Part shown: one piece after another, positions 28,953-38,905 of the stretch
Layout: every line of letters starts with the position of its first letter
Numbering within the stretch: the stretch's first letter is position 1
Source: an uncultured Rickettsiella sp.
GTDB taxonomy: Bacteria; Pseudomonadota; Gammaproteobacteria; Diplorickettsiales; Diplorickettsiaceae
Direction of reading: 5' to 3'
NCBI GenBank assembly: GCA_947058615.1
Contig: CAMSHF010000006.1
Span: 43,612-107,611, forward strand
Length of the DNA stretch: 64,000 nt
Position numbers and translations under genes: made by a program
The notes under the pieces: model-generated
The model's database searches: none
Told to the model about the DNA's origin: nothing
What the model saw: the letters and a program-made list of their open reading frames with translations, nothing else

Positions 28953-28985
28953 AAGCCGCGTATTAATACGCGGCTTTTTTATTAA
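28953..28985 (+). terminator. Intrinsic terminator between precursor and MNIO gene
   Basis: A perfect 24-base palindrome (28953-28976), with arms AAGCCGCGTATT and its complement, is followed by a T-rich run. This is a strong rho-independent terminator or attenuator 54 bases after the lipoprotein stop. Partial read-through would give more precursor than enzyme, as is common in RiPP operons. Confidence 0.85.
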
Positions 28986-29142
28986 AAGATTTTTTTATAG
29001 GTTAATGATAAATTTCTTTTAGGGGGGGTGCTTAAGTTTGCAGCGAGCAACTAACGTGGACTCAAGTTTACTTGAGATAAGAAGCAAAAAAGCCAGTATG
29101 CAACAATACCTGTCAAACATACACAGTTTGGAAGGAAGCTCA

Positions 29143-29979
29143 ATGAATGATTTTCTAGGTTTCGGTCTTGGTTTACGTCCCCAACATTATTCTTATATTT
29201 TAGAACATCAACCTAAAATCGATTGGTTTGAAGCCATAACTGAAGATTATTTAGTTGCCGGCGGTAAACCACTTTATTATCTTAATTGCGTTCGCGAACT
29301 TTATCCATTAGCGATGCATGGTGTTTCTTTATCCATAGGCAGTTGCGATCCAATGAATCGAGAATATTTAAAAAAAGTGAAGGTTTTAGCGGATAAAATA
29401 CAGCCTGTATGGATCTCGGATCACTTATGTTGGACAGGGGTTAATGGTTTAAATACGCATGATTTATTACCACTCCCGTATACCGAAGAAGCCTTGAAGC
29501 ATGTGGTTGATCGTGTCAAGCAAGTGCAAGATTTTTTAGGCCGACAGATTTTATTGGAAAATGTTTCAAGTTATATTGAATATCGTGATTCGGTTATAAG
29601 TGAATGGGAATTTTTAACGGCGATTGCTGAACAAGCCGATTGTTTTATCTTATTGGATATTAATAATATTTATGTGAGTTCTGTCAATCATCATTTCGAT
29701 CCATTAGACTATTTAAATGCAATCCCTAGTCATCGAGTACGGCAATTCCATTTGGCAGGGCATAAAAATTGTGGTGACTATATTATTGATACACATGATG
29801 CGGCTATTATCGATGAGGTTTGGTTGCTTTATGCACAAGCCGTAAAAAAATTTGGTAAAGTGGCTACTATGATAGAACGTGATGATGATATCCCTGAGTT
29901 TCCTGTTTTATTGGCCGAGTTACAACAGGCCGAAAGGATAGCAAAAAAGCTTTGGAAGGAAAATGTCTGCATTAGCTAA
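29143..29979 (+). CDS. MNIO-family (DUF692) iron oxygenase, bufferin-type maturase
   Basis: A 278-residue TIM-barrel MNIO/DUF692 protein. Metal ligands expected for the family are visible: His59, Asp93-His94, Glu139-Asn140, Asp172, His203, His207, Asp216, His218 and Glu245. MNIO enzymes use two or three iron ions to convert precursor cysteines to thiooxazole, oxazolone-thioamide or related groups. The frame is open from a TTG at 29038 behind a G7 ribosome-like run (29022-29028), but family homology starts at MNDFLGFGLGLRPQHY, and GGAAGGA stands just before the ATG at 29143. It overlaps the DUF2063 gene by 17 bases. Substrate is presumably the Cys-rich lipoprotein upstream. Confidence 0.9.
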   Translation: MNDFLGFGLGLRPQHYSYILEHQPKIDWFEAITEDYLVAGGKPLYYLNCVRELYPLAMHGVSLSIGSCDPMNREYLKKVKVLADKIQPVWISDHLCWTGVNGLNTHDLLPLPYTEEALKHVVDRVKQVQDFLGRQILLENVSSYIEYRDSVISEWEFLTAIAEQADCFILLDINNIYVSSVNHHFDPLDYLNAIPSHRVRQFHLAGHKNCGDYIIDTHDAAIIDEVWLLYAQAVKKFGKVATMIERDDDIPEFPVLLAELQQAERIAKKLWKENVCIS

Positions 29980-30745
29980 TTTACAGCAAGTATTGCAAAC
30001 CCATATCATGGGGGAAGATGAACCAATTTTAAACTTGTTAGTCTCACCGGTACGAGGGACTGTACATGAACGCTTAGCGGTCTATAGCAATGCTTATGAT
30101 TGGCGCTTGATAGATGCCTTACATCAAGAATATGGGCTACTGGCTAAGCTACTAGGGGATGAAGCCTTTATGGAGCTGGCTCAAGCATTTATTGACGTTT
30201 ATCCATCCAAGTTTTATTCGATAGCCAAGTTTAGTGAGCCCTTAGTACAATTTTTAACTGAATACGCTCCTTATTCTGAAACCCTTTATTTGAGCGAATT
30301 AACGCAACTAATTAAGGCGTTAATTCGCAGTTTAGAAGCTGCCGATGCGCCTTGTTTGAACTTTGAAGGATTAGCTCATGTGTCCGAACAGAATTGGCCA
30401 TCTCTATGTTTCACATTTCATCCTTCCGTACAGTATTTTAGCTTTAATTATAATAGTTATGCGATATGGCAAGCCTTGGTTCAAGAAAAGCCCTTACCGG
30501 AGGTGCAATTGACTAAAAGTCATTGTGTCGTTTGGCGTAAAGGAATACAGTCCTATGCCGTTGCTTTAACTGTGGCAGAAGCTCTCGTCTTAACACGACT
30601 CATGCAAGGCTTTTGTTTTGCAGATGTCTGTGAAGCGGTTTATGATAAAGGCTTTAAGCAGGAAGCCCAAGCAGCGAACTTTGTGGCCAATTTATTAGCC
30701 AATTGGTTAGATAATCATTTATTTTCGGAGGTTAAACGCTCTTAA
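29963..30745 (+). CDS. DUF2063 protein, partner of the MNIO enzyme (HvfC/BufC-like)
   Basis: 260 residues. The N-terminal DUF2063 domain is recognisable from LQQVLQTHIMG, the RLAVYSNAYDWRLIDALHQEYGLLAKLLGDEAFMELAQAFID segment and YPSKFYSIAKFSEPLVQFL. This protein normally accompanies DUF692 and is thought to bind the precursor and present it to the oxygenase. The C-terminal half resembles the winged-helix-like domain of HvfC. It overlaps the MNIO gene by 17 bases and ends directly before the pyrG ATG without spacing. No membrane segment. Confidence 0.88.
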   Translation: MSALANLQQVLQTHIMGEDEPILNLLVSPVRGTVHERLAVYSNAYDWRLIDALHQEYGLLAKLLGDEAFMELAQAFIDVYPSKFYSIAKFSEPLVQFLTEYAPYSETLYLSELTQLIKALIRSLEAADAPCLNFEGLAHVSEQNWPSLCFTFHPSVQYFSFNYNSYAIWQALVQEKPLPEVQLTKSHCVVWRKGIQSYAVALTVAEALVLTRLMQGFCFADVCEAVYDKGFKQEAQAANFVANLLANWLDNHLFSEVKRS

Positions 30746-32407
<1,662 letters not shown>

Positions 32408-32439
32408 TTATAAAAAACACATAAAATTAACTAACGCTT

Positions 32440-33324
32440 TTATTTTTTAATACAAGATACGACACATCTCACTCCAAACGGGTAGGAAACCCATTTCCCT
32501 AACATTAATTCTAATGCGATAAGGCTCGATAGCAATTTATTTTTGCTGGTTTGACGAATTTTCTTTTCTATGACTTGGCGTTGCTCAGCGTCTGATTTTG
32601 ACAGTAGTCGCTTATTCCATAATTTGGCTAGGAAAAAAGCGGGATAAATAAAAGTACCTAAATGAGAGCGATGAGAGATTTTAAATCCTTGGTCAGTAAT
32701 TAATTGACTAAGTTTAAGAAGTTTATATCGACGAAAATGCATGCAGATTTTATCATGTGCATCGTATAGATGTGGGCCTGCAGGGACTTCCAAAATGAGA
32801 ATTCCATTGGGTTTTAAAATCCGATTAATTTGTTTTAGCGTAGCGGCATCATCCGCTATGTGTTCTAAAACATTTAATAGGATAACGGCATCTATACAGT
32901 TATCAGGTAAGGGACATTGCAAGATATCAAAGCGTAGTAATGGAATAGTAAGTTTTTTGGATAATTCTAACAGGGGTCTATAGACTACATCTGAACCAAT
33001 AAGCGTTGCATGAGGAAGGAATTGCTGTATTTCCTGTAGCATATAGCCCGATGAGCAACCTATTTCTAAAATAATAGGCTTGCTTATTGTAAGTAAGTTT
33101 TTTTTTAGCTGACTCCGTGTATGTTGTCTGGAAGCCTCATCAATAAAATGCTTATTTCCTACGGAATTTTCGTGATACGCAGTAAGATCGTCATTCCAAC
33201 CCGCATTGTTAGTGCTATAATGCAATATCTTAGTCCGTTCATTCCCAATCTGAAAATCATTCCCGGTCCATATTGGATAAGGGCCATTTTGCGTAAGTGG
33301 AGGGAACTGAAAAGGTAGATTCAT
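32440..33324 (-). CDS. Class I SAM-dependent methyltransferase
   Basis: A 294-residue methyltransferase. ILEIGCSSGYMLQEIQQF is the SAM motif I, DAVILLNVLEHIADDAATLKQINRIL is the post-II signature, and EVPAGPHLYDAHDKICMHFRRY follows, as in methyltransferases of polysaccharide clusters. The C-terminal region has basic and hydrophobic stretches (YPAFFLAKLWNKRLL, LIALELMLGKWVSYPFGVRCV) that may touch the membrane. It is transcribed leftward, convergent with pyrG and divergent from wzm. Probable target is a glycan or its lipid carrier; not proven. Confidence 0.8.
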   Translation of the reverse strand: MNLPFQFPPLTQNGPYPIWTGNDFQIGNERTKILHYSTNNAGWNDDLTAYHENSVGNKHFIDEASRQHTRSQLKKNLLTISKPIILEIGCSSGYMLQEIQQFLPHATLIGSDVVYRPLLELSKKLTIPLLRFDILQCPLPDNCIDAVILLNVLEHIADDAATLKQINRILKPNGILILEVPAGPHLYDAHDKICMHFRRYKLLKLSQLITDQGFKISHRSHLGTFIYPAFFLAKLWNKRLLSKSDAEQRQVIEKKIRQTSKNKLLSSLIALELMLGKWVSYPFGVRCVVSCIKK

Positions 33325-33510
33325 TGTATATTATCCTTGATAACTATCCATTTGGAATTTCCATTTTACCTAAAAATTTTTTTATATCCTAAAATAACCG
33401 CTAATAAGAGATTTTTTCGTGCTTTAGGATTACCTATATCTTGACGAGATATGCTGAGCTGAGTATATTCATGGCTTAAAAGCTTAAGGATTTTAAAGCA
33501 TAATAGCAGA

Positions 33511-34323
33511 ATGATGATTAAATCGACATCGTATAATAAATATCAACTTGCTTGGGACGATATCATTGAAGGTTTTAAGTCCAGGCGTATTTGGATATTG
33601 CTGGCTTGGCATGAGATAAAACTTCGCTATCGCCGTTCTACATTGGGCCCATTCTGGATTACGCTAAGTATGGCAATCACTATTTATACGATGGGTGTAT
33701 TGTATGGCCACCTCTTTAAAATGGATTTAGCGGTTTATTATCCTTTCCTCGCAACAGGTCTTTTAGGTTGGAATTTAATTTCCTTGATCGTTAATGATGG
33801 AACGATGACTTTTGTGACGGCTGATCATTTCATAAAGCAAATGAAACAACCTTATTCGTTTTTTATATTTCAAACGGTTACGCGAAACTTTATTATTTTT
33901 TTTCATAATATTTTAGTATTGGTTCCTCTGGTATTCTTTTTTTATCTTAAAATTAATTGGAACACATTATTTATCTTTGTTAGTTTATTGATTCTTTGGA
34001 TTAATGCGGTTTCTTATAGCATGGTTCTCGCCCTTTTAGGTACTCGGTTCCGTGATATACCTCTATTGGTCACCAGCTTAATTCAGGTCGTTTTCTTCTT
34101 AACTCCTATTATGTGGTCACCGAGTAGCTTACCCGAACCGTATCACTTTGTTATTGACTATAATCCCTTTGCGCAGTTTATGGAATTATTTAGAAGTCCT
34201 TTATTAGGTCTATTACCTTCGGCGTACGCACTGATTACAACTTTAAGTCTAACTTTCTTAGGTCTTTTTTCTGCATTTATAATATTTAGTTGCTACCGCG
34301 CTAGAATTGCCTATTGGCTATAA
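33511..34323 (+). CDS. wzm: Polysaccharide ABC exporter permease (Wzm-like)
   Basis: A 270-residue ABC-2 permease with six membrane spans. LAWHEIKLRYRRSTLGPFWITLSMAI is the conserved N-terminal cytoplasmic helix and first span of O-antigen and teichoic acid permeases, and VVFFLTPIMWSPSSLPE is the typical motif between the fifth and sixth spans. With the ATPase that follows, it exports undecaprenyl-linked O-chain across the inner membrane. Two adjacent ATG codons at the start are equivalent. Wzx/Wzy genes are not seen, so the ABC route is likely used. Confidence 0.88.
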   Translation: MMIKSTSYNKYQLAWDDIIEGFKSRRIWILLAWHEIKLRYRRSTLGPFWITLSMAITIYTMGVLYGHLFKMDLAVYYPFLATGLLGWNLISLIVNDGTMTFVTADHFIKQMKQPYSFFIFQTVTRNFIIFFHNILVLVPLVFFFYLKINWNTLFIFVSLLILWINAVSYSMVLALLGTRFRDIPLLVTSLIQVVFFLTPIMWSPSSLPEPYHFVIDYNPFAQFMELFRSPLLGLLPSAYALITTLSLTFLGLFSAFIIFSCYRARIAYWL

Positions 34324-34336
34324 TGAGTATTTTTTA

Positions 34337-35080
34337 ATGGCGTTCATACAGCTTAATTCATTATCCATTGACTTTCCTATCTATCATCTTAATGCGCGTT
34401 CAATAAGAAAAAGGTTTTTGCGTTTAACCGGGGGGGTTTTACGTAAAGAAACGGCACATACAGTTATTGTTAAAGCCTTAGATGATATCAGCTTTACTAT
34501 AGAACATGGTGATCGAGTGGGTTTAATTGGTCATAATGGAGCAGGAAAGAGTACTTTATTACGTGTGCTTGCTAGAATATACGAACCCAACCAAGGAAGT
34601 ATACATATACAGGGAAAGGTGTCTCCTCTTTTGAATGTGATGTTGGGTATTAACCCTGAGTCAACCGGTTATGAAAATATTTTAGTGCGGGGACTTTTGC
34701 TCGGGCTTAATCGTAAAGAAATTCAAGAAAAGATGGAAGAAATAGCGGCATTTACTGAGTTGGGAGAATATTTGTCAGTTCCTATACGGACTTATTCTAC
34801 AGGGATGCAATTGCGGTTAGCTTTTGCGGTGGCTACCTGTATTAAGCCCGATATTTTATTAATGGACGAAATGATAGAAGCAGGAGATGCTAACTTTAAA
34901 AAGAAGGCAGAAGGGCGTTTAAATGAATTTATTGAGCAATCTAGCATCATGGTGTTAGCATCCCATTCTAATGAGACCATCCAAAGACTTTGCAATAAAG
35001 TGGTCCTTTTAAAAAAGGGGAAACTTCAATATTTTGGTCCTATAGAGGAAGGATTTAAAGAATATCGTAAATTACTATAA
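34337..35080 (+). CDS. wzt: Polysaccharide ABC exporter ATPase (Wzt-like, short form)
   Basis: A 247-residue ATPase. Walker A is GHNGAGKST (Lys71), the signature YSTGMQLRLAFAVAT, and Walker B DILLMDEMIEAGD. The start at 34337 is preferred over an ORF start at 34307 that lies inside wzm. It lacks the C-terminal carbohydrate-binding domain of E. coli O8/O9 Wzt, so export probably does not need a capped chain end, as in the short Wzt of Klebsiella O2a. A run of seven G (34430-34436) encodes part of the TGGVL segment. Pairs with Wzm. Confidence 0.9.
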   Translation: MAFIQLNSLSIDFPIYHLNARSIRKRFLRLTGGVLRKETAHTVIVKALDDISFTIEHGDRVGLIGHNGAGKSTLLRVLARIYEPNQGSIHIQGKVSPLLNVMLGINPESTGYENILVRGLLLGLNRKEIQEKMEEIAAFTELGEYLSVPIRTYSTGMQLRLAFAVATCIKPDILLMDEMIEAGDANFKKKAEGRLNEFIEQSSIMVLASHSNETIQRLCNKVVLLKKGKLQYFGPIEEGFKEYRKLL

Positions 35081-35130
35081 AATAAACTGTCCGATAATGA
35101 GGGACGAATCAAGGCCAGCTTATCCATTAT

Positions 35131-36699
35131 ATGGAATTAAAGACATCCAGTAAAAATAAATTAATACGCTTTATAGAGTTCTTTGGGTTAGCGGTTTTAT
35201 TATTATTTGCTAGCCTGGTTTATTTAAGCCAAAATCAAGAATTTATCAGTTTGTTTTTTAATTCAGATATCTTGATGCCCATTCTTTTTTTTAAGGATTT
35301 ATTCTTTAATCATGGGCATTATAAAGATTGGATACTTTCTCCCGCGCCTTATTTTTTTCCTGACATGTTTGTTGCTTTTCCTATTTTGTATCTAATTAAA
35401 AATATTTATTTTTATTTTTTAATTATTACATGGGGAATGATAATTTCAATCTATTTTTTCGTTAAATTTATTTATTACCAACTTTTTTCTTTAGAGAAAG
35501 CTATCATTTTTTCGTTAATAGCTGTCAGCAGTTTTTTTTTATTGGCTTTAAAAAATCTTTCTCCCTATAACTTAGGCTTGTTTTTATTCTCTCATATGGG
35601 AGGGTTTACCGTAGGTCTTTTTTTTATAGGAATACAACTAAACTTGCTTAGTAAAGAGAAGTTCTCGTTATTAAGCTATAGTTTATGTTGTTTTTTAGTC
35701 TTCCTCGTTTTCGCATGTAGCTTATCTGATTTATTATTTGTTGTGCAATTTGTTATTCCTACTTTTTTCACATTGAGCTTTTTTTACTTTAAAAAAAATA
35801 TTAAATGGCATGCTTATTTACTGTTTTCGAGTATAGTCATTTTTCCCGCCATAATAGGAGTGCTACTAACAAAACACCTATCGCCGAAAGATGTCTTAGT
35901 AGATTATCTGTCACACCCCTTATTAACGAAAATTTCTGTTAGTACACTTAAATTGCAATTAATCGCCTTAATTCATGTCATTAAAAGTAGTAGTCATTAT
36001 CTGACTCGGATTATTTTTTCTATATTTTATCTGAGCTTAATTCTTATATTGATTACTAATTTAATTTTTAAAAAAAATATAAAAAATAGATTAGATAAAA
36101 GAATTTTTTTCAGTGTATTTATTTTTTTTAGTGTATTTTTTTCGGTTATTTCTCAGTTTTATTTAGTCACTCCAGTGTATGTGGTTGATAGATATTTGGC
36201 ACCTTTATTTTTTTTTCCTGTTTTATTTTTTTTTATAATTAGTTTTTTAAGTACTAAATTAGTGGCTTCTAAAATATTTTCTTATACGGCCGCTTTATTA
36301 TTTTTATATATCATTGTAAATTTATTTTTATTAATTAATAAACCGGGATTCAAGCTTAATAAGGATTATTATCCTCCTTATGTACGTTGTATTGATAAAG
36401 CCTTACAGGGCTATGGGCATACTGGAATAGCTCAGTATTGGGACGCCAATCTTATTACTATTCTCAGCAAAAAAAATGTAGAGGTTTTACCTGTTATAGA
36501 TTTATATCCATTTCGGTGGGCAGTTAATGTAACTCAATTTAAAAAGCCTATTAATTTTGTCGTGTTGGATGTGGTTAATGTCCCGCTTTCTTTAAATAAA
36601 GAGATTATCTATCGTAGCTGTGGAACGCCTAATAAAATAGTGATTTGTGATAAAAAAGAAATACGTATTTATTTTAAAAGTTTGAAGCTTAAAGGCTAA
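35131..36699 (+). CDS. Unknown multispan membrane protein of polysaccharide locus
   Basis: 522 residues with about 11-12 membrane spans, very rich in Phe, Leu and Ile and coded by unusually AT-rich DNA. The last 120 residues are soluble. The topology, the first-loop acidic residue in FFNSDILMPILFFKDLFF and the position beside Wzm/Wzt are compatible with a GT-C-type glycosyltransferase, but no defining motif was recognised. The gene lies 50 bases after wzt and is followed by a convergent methyltransferase. Product function unknown. Confidence 0.65.
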   Translation: MELKTSSKNKLIRFIEFFGLAVLLLFASLVYLSQNQEFISLFFNSDILMPILFFKDLFFNHGHYKDWILSPAPYFFPDMFVAFPILYLIKNIYFYFLIITWGMIISIYFFVKFIYYQLFSLEKAIIFSLIAVSSFFLLALKNLSPYNLGLFLFSHMGGFTVGLFFIGIQLNLLSKEKFSLLSYSLCCFLVFLVFACSLSDLLFVVQFVIPTFFTLSFFYFKKNIKWHAYLLFSSIVIFPAIIGVLLTKHLSPKDVLVDYLSHPLLTKISVSTLKLQLIALIHVIKSSSHYLTRIIFSIFYLSLILILITNLIFKKNIKNRLDKRIFFSVFIFFSVFFSVISQFYLVTPVYVVDRYLAPLFFFPVLFFFIISFLSTKLVASKIFSYTAALLFLYIIVNLFLLINKPGFKLNKDYYPPYVRCIDKALQGYGHTGIAQYWDANLITILSKKNVEVLPVIDLYPFRWAVNVTQFKKPINFVVLDVVNVPLSLNKEIIYRSCGTPNKIVICDKKEIRIYFKSLKLKG

Positions 36700-36786
36700 C
36701 AGGCGAGACACTAATGATTTGATGATGTGTTTATGACTTGCATTTATGATCCCTCTATCATATCACTAAAATATTATCTGCTTGTA

Positions 36787-37596
36787 TTAGGCTAATTCGG
36801 GTAGTTGTAATTTTGAAAGATTTTCTAGTAATTTGTCTCTATCAAATCCCGCAATAAGATTTACGTACCGGAATCTGATAAGGTGTTCATGGGCAATGTG
36901 GTGAAAATTGCTTGCAAGCGTAAAATCTAAATAGGAAGTGCCCTCAATGGCAAAAATACAAGGGAAAAACGTTAGCAAGCGCTCTCGAAATTCAGGTAAG
37001 GTAATGCGTTGTATGACATTAAGACACCAATGATTCATTTCAAGATAGACAGTAGGCTTGTACTGATTAAGTAGTTTTTTGGCTCCTTCCAGCACAAATA
37101 ATTCATATCCCTCCACATCAAGCTTGATAAAATCGACTCGATCCATATGGAGTGAATCAAAGAGGCTATCTAATGTTTTGACAGGAACTTCTACAGAAAA
37201 ATCTTGTGTTCCACTTTGATAAGCGTTGGTTATGAAAGAACCGGCCAAGAAAGAATGTATTCCCTCCATATGAACACTCCCTTCTTTATTGCCTACAGCG
37301 AAATTATATGCCTTAACATTATTCACACCTGAGGACAGCAGATTTTTTTTAAGCAAAGAAAAGGTTAACGGAATAGGTTCAATGGCTACAACTTTACCCT
37401 GTTTACAAATATTCGATAAAGCTATTGCGGTGAGACCGAGATTAGCACCTAAATCCAATACTTGAAAATTGTCTTCGCAAAAAATTTTAAATCGAGTAAT
37501 TGTTTCGGGCTCAAAATTTTCATCTATCCTTCCTAAGTAATGTGCATCGCCTTCTATAAGATATTGGTTTGAATCAATAAAAATTTTTCGTTTCAT
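36787..37596 (-). CDS. FkbM family methyltransferase
   Basis: A 269-residue SAM methyltransferase of the FkbM type. FQVLDLGANLGLTAIALSNI is the SAM motif, VVAIEPIPLTFSLLKKNL the acidic loop, and VDFIKLDVEGYELFVLEGAKKLL the family-defining motif. FkbM enzymes O-methylate sugars and natural products. It is part of a leftward run with the C-methyltransferase, a large glycosyltransferase and gmd, so a sugar of this glycan is a likely target. Confidence 0.88.
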   Translation of the reverse strand: MKRKIFIDSNQYLIEGDAHYLGRIDENFEPETITRFKIFCEDNFQVLDLGANLGLTAIALSNICKQGKVVAIEPIPLTFSLLKKNLLSSGVNNVKAYNFAVGNKEGSVHMEGIHSFLAGSFITNAYQSGTQDFSVEVPVKTLDSLFDSLHMDRVDFIKLDVEGYELFVLEGAKKLLNQYKPTVYLEMNHWCLNVIQRITLPEFRERLLTFFPCIFAIEGTSYLDFTLASNFHHIAHEHLIRFRYVNLIAGFDRDKLLENLSKLQLPELA

Positions 37597-37630
37597 TTAT
37601 AAAAGGTCCTTTTAGTTGTAAGGTCGTTTG

Positions 37631-38884
37631 TTAGATAATTTCAATAACAGGGAAAGGAAAGATAAATTTTCCTCCGTGAGTTAAATATTCCTGTTCTTTC
37701 CGTAGAATCCCTTCCTTAAAGTGCCAGGGTAATACTAAAAAATAATCCGGTTTCATGGCGCGTGCTTCTTTATCGGAGATGATTGGAATGTGCGTACCGG
37801 GTGTTAAACGCCCAAATTTGTCCTCATTAACCTCAGCAATAGCAGGGATTTCGGCTGTCGTTAAACCACAGAGTTGCAGCAGCACATTCCCTTTTGTCGA
37901 TGCGCCATAACCTAATATTCGTTTTCCATCAGCTATGAGTAAGTGTATAAGTTTTTTAAGCTTATCTCGATGCTCAAACACACGATGTTGAAAATCATGA
38001 TAAGGTTTAATTGTAGAGAATCCCATACGCTCTTCTTCTTCTAAAAACCAATTGATTAAAGTAAGATCAGGTTTAATCGAATGGTTGTGAATTTTGGTGG
38101 CCGTAATAGCAAAACTTCCACCGTTAATATTATTTAAGCTTATTTTAACGGGTTTGAGTTCCGCCGCATCTAATATTTTTTTGATGACACTTAACGAATA
38201 ATATTCTAAATGCTCATGACAAATCGTGTCATAAGCATTGAGTTGAATCATCGATGGCATATAACTTTGTTCAAAGTGCCAAATTCCATCGTCTGCTAAA
38301 ATCGATTCAACTTCACGAGCAAAATGAATTGGACTTTCTAAATCGTAAAACATGGCAATAGAGGTTACAATTTTTGCAGGTTGGTTTGTAGCCGAATGAT
38401 AGTTAGCTGCACTGAAATAGTCAGGAATTAATTTAATTTCCTTCGTGTAATAAGAAGCAAATTTTTTCCCTGTGGGATCAATCCCTATGCGCTGTATATT
38501 AGGGTTTGAGTAAGCTTTAAGAAGCGTGCCGTCATTACTCCCGATATCCAAGACAGCATCTCCCGCTTTTAATTGGGTTAATTGCTCTAAATAGAGTGTT
38601 TTTTGTCTTAGATGTGCGATCATCGAATGATTAAGCCCAGAACGATAACCGTAATTATCACCATACATCTCATTAAAGTCACAAGAATGGTTTAATTGCA
38701 AAAGGCCACTGGTTGGGCACCATACTAATTCTAAAGGCGCAGTGGTAACTATATCCGTTTTGCTTGCAGGAAAAACACCTGTAAGTGCTTGTTCCCCTAA
38801 ATGCAATACGCTAATTAAATTTTTATCCCCTGAAACTCTACAATGTTCAATTTTTTGATAGCGTATCAAAGTGGTAACCTCCAT
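37631..38884 (-). CDS. TylC3/NovU-type sugar C-methyltransferase
   Basis: A 417-residue protein with the three-part layout of sugar C-methyltransferases: N-terminal zinc-finger-like region, central SAM domain (VLDIGSNDGTLLKAYSN; ICHEHLEYYSL, with the catalytic His-Glu region) and C-terminal Rossmann-like domain (KRILGYGASTKGNVLLQ). These enzymes methylate C3 of 4-keto-6-deoxy sugars. The two N-terminal CxxC knuckles are both CxxS (Cys15/Ser18 and Cys56/Ser59), so the zinc site may be altered. With gmd and manC nearby, it could act on GDP-4-keto-6-deoxymannose toward a virenose-like sugar, as proposed for the phase I LPS of Coxiella. That pathway is inference. Confidence 0.86.
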   Translation of the reverse strand: MEVTTLIRYQKIEHCRVSGDKNLISVLHLGEQALTGVFPASKTDIVTTAPLELVWCPTSGLLQLNHSCDFNEMYGDNYGYRSGLNHSMIAHLRQKTLYLEQLTQLKAGDAVLDIGSNDGTLLKAYSNPNIQRIGIDPTGKKFASYYTKEIKLIPDYFSAANYHSATNQPAKIVTSIAMFYDLESPIHFAREVESILADDGIWHFEQSYMPSMIQLNAYDTICHEHLEYYSLSVIKKILDAAELKPVKISLNNINGGSFAITATKIHNHSIKPDLTLINWFLEEEERMGFSTIKPYHDFQHRVFEHRDKLKKLIHLLIADGKRILGYGASTKGNVLLQLCGLTTAEIPAIAEVNEDKFGRLTPGTHIPIISDKEARAMKPDYFLVLPWHFKEGILRKEQEYLTHGGKFIFPFPVIEII

Positions 38885-38905
38885 GGTTAAATTTATAAAG
38901 TTTTT

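Noticed and set aside
29038..29142. N-terminal extension of the MNIO protein from a TTG behind a G7 run
   Set aside because: The 35 extra residues do not resemble the family and a good ribosome site stands before the ATG at 29143. It is not excluded that the leader is translated.
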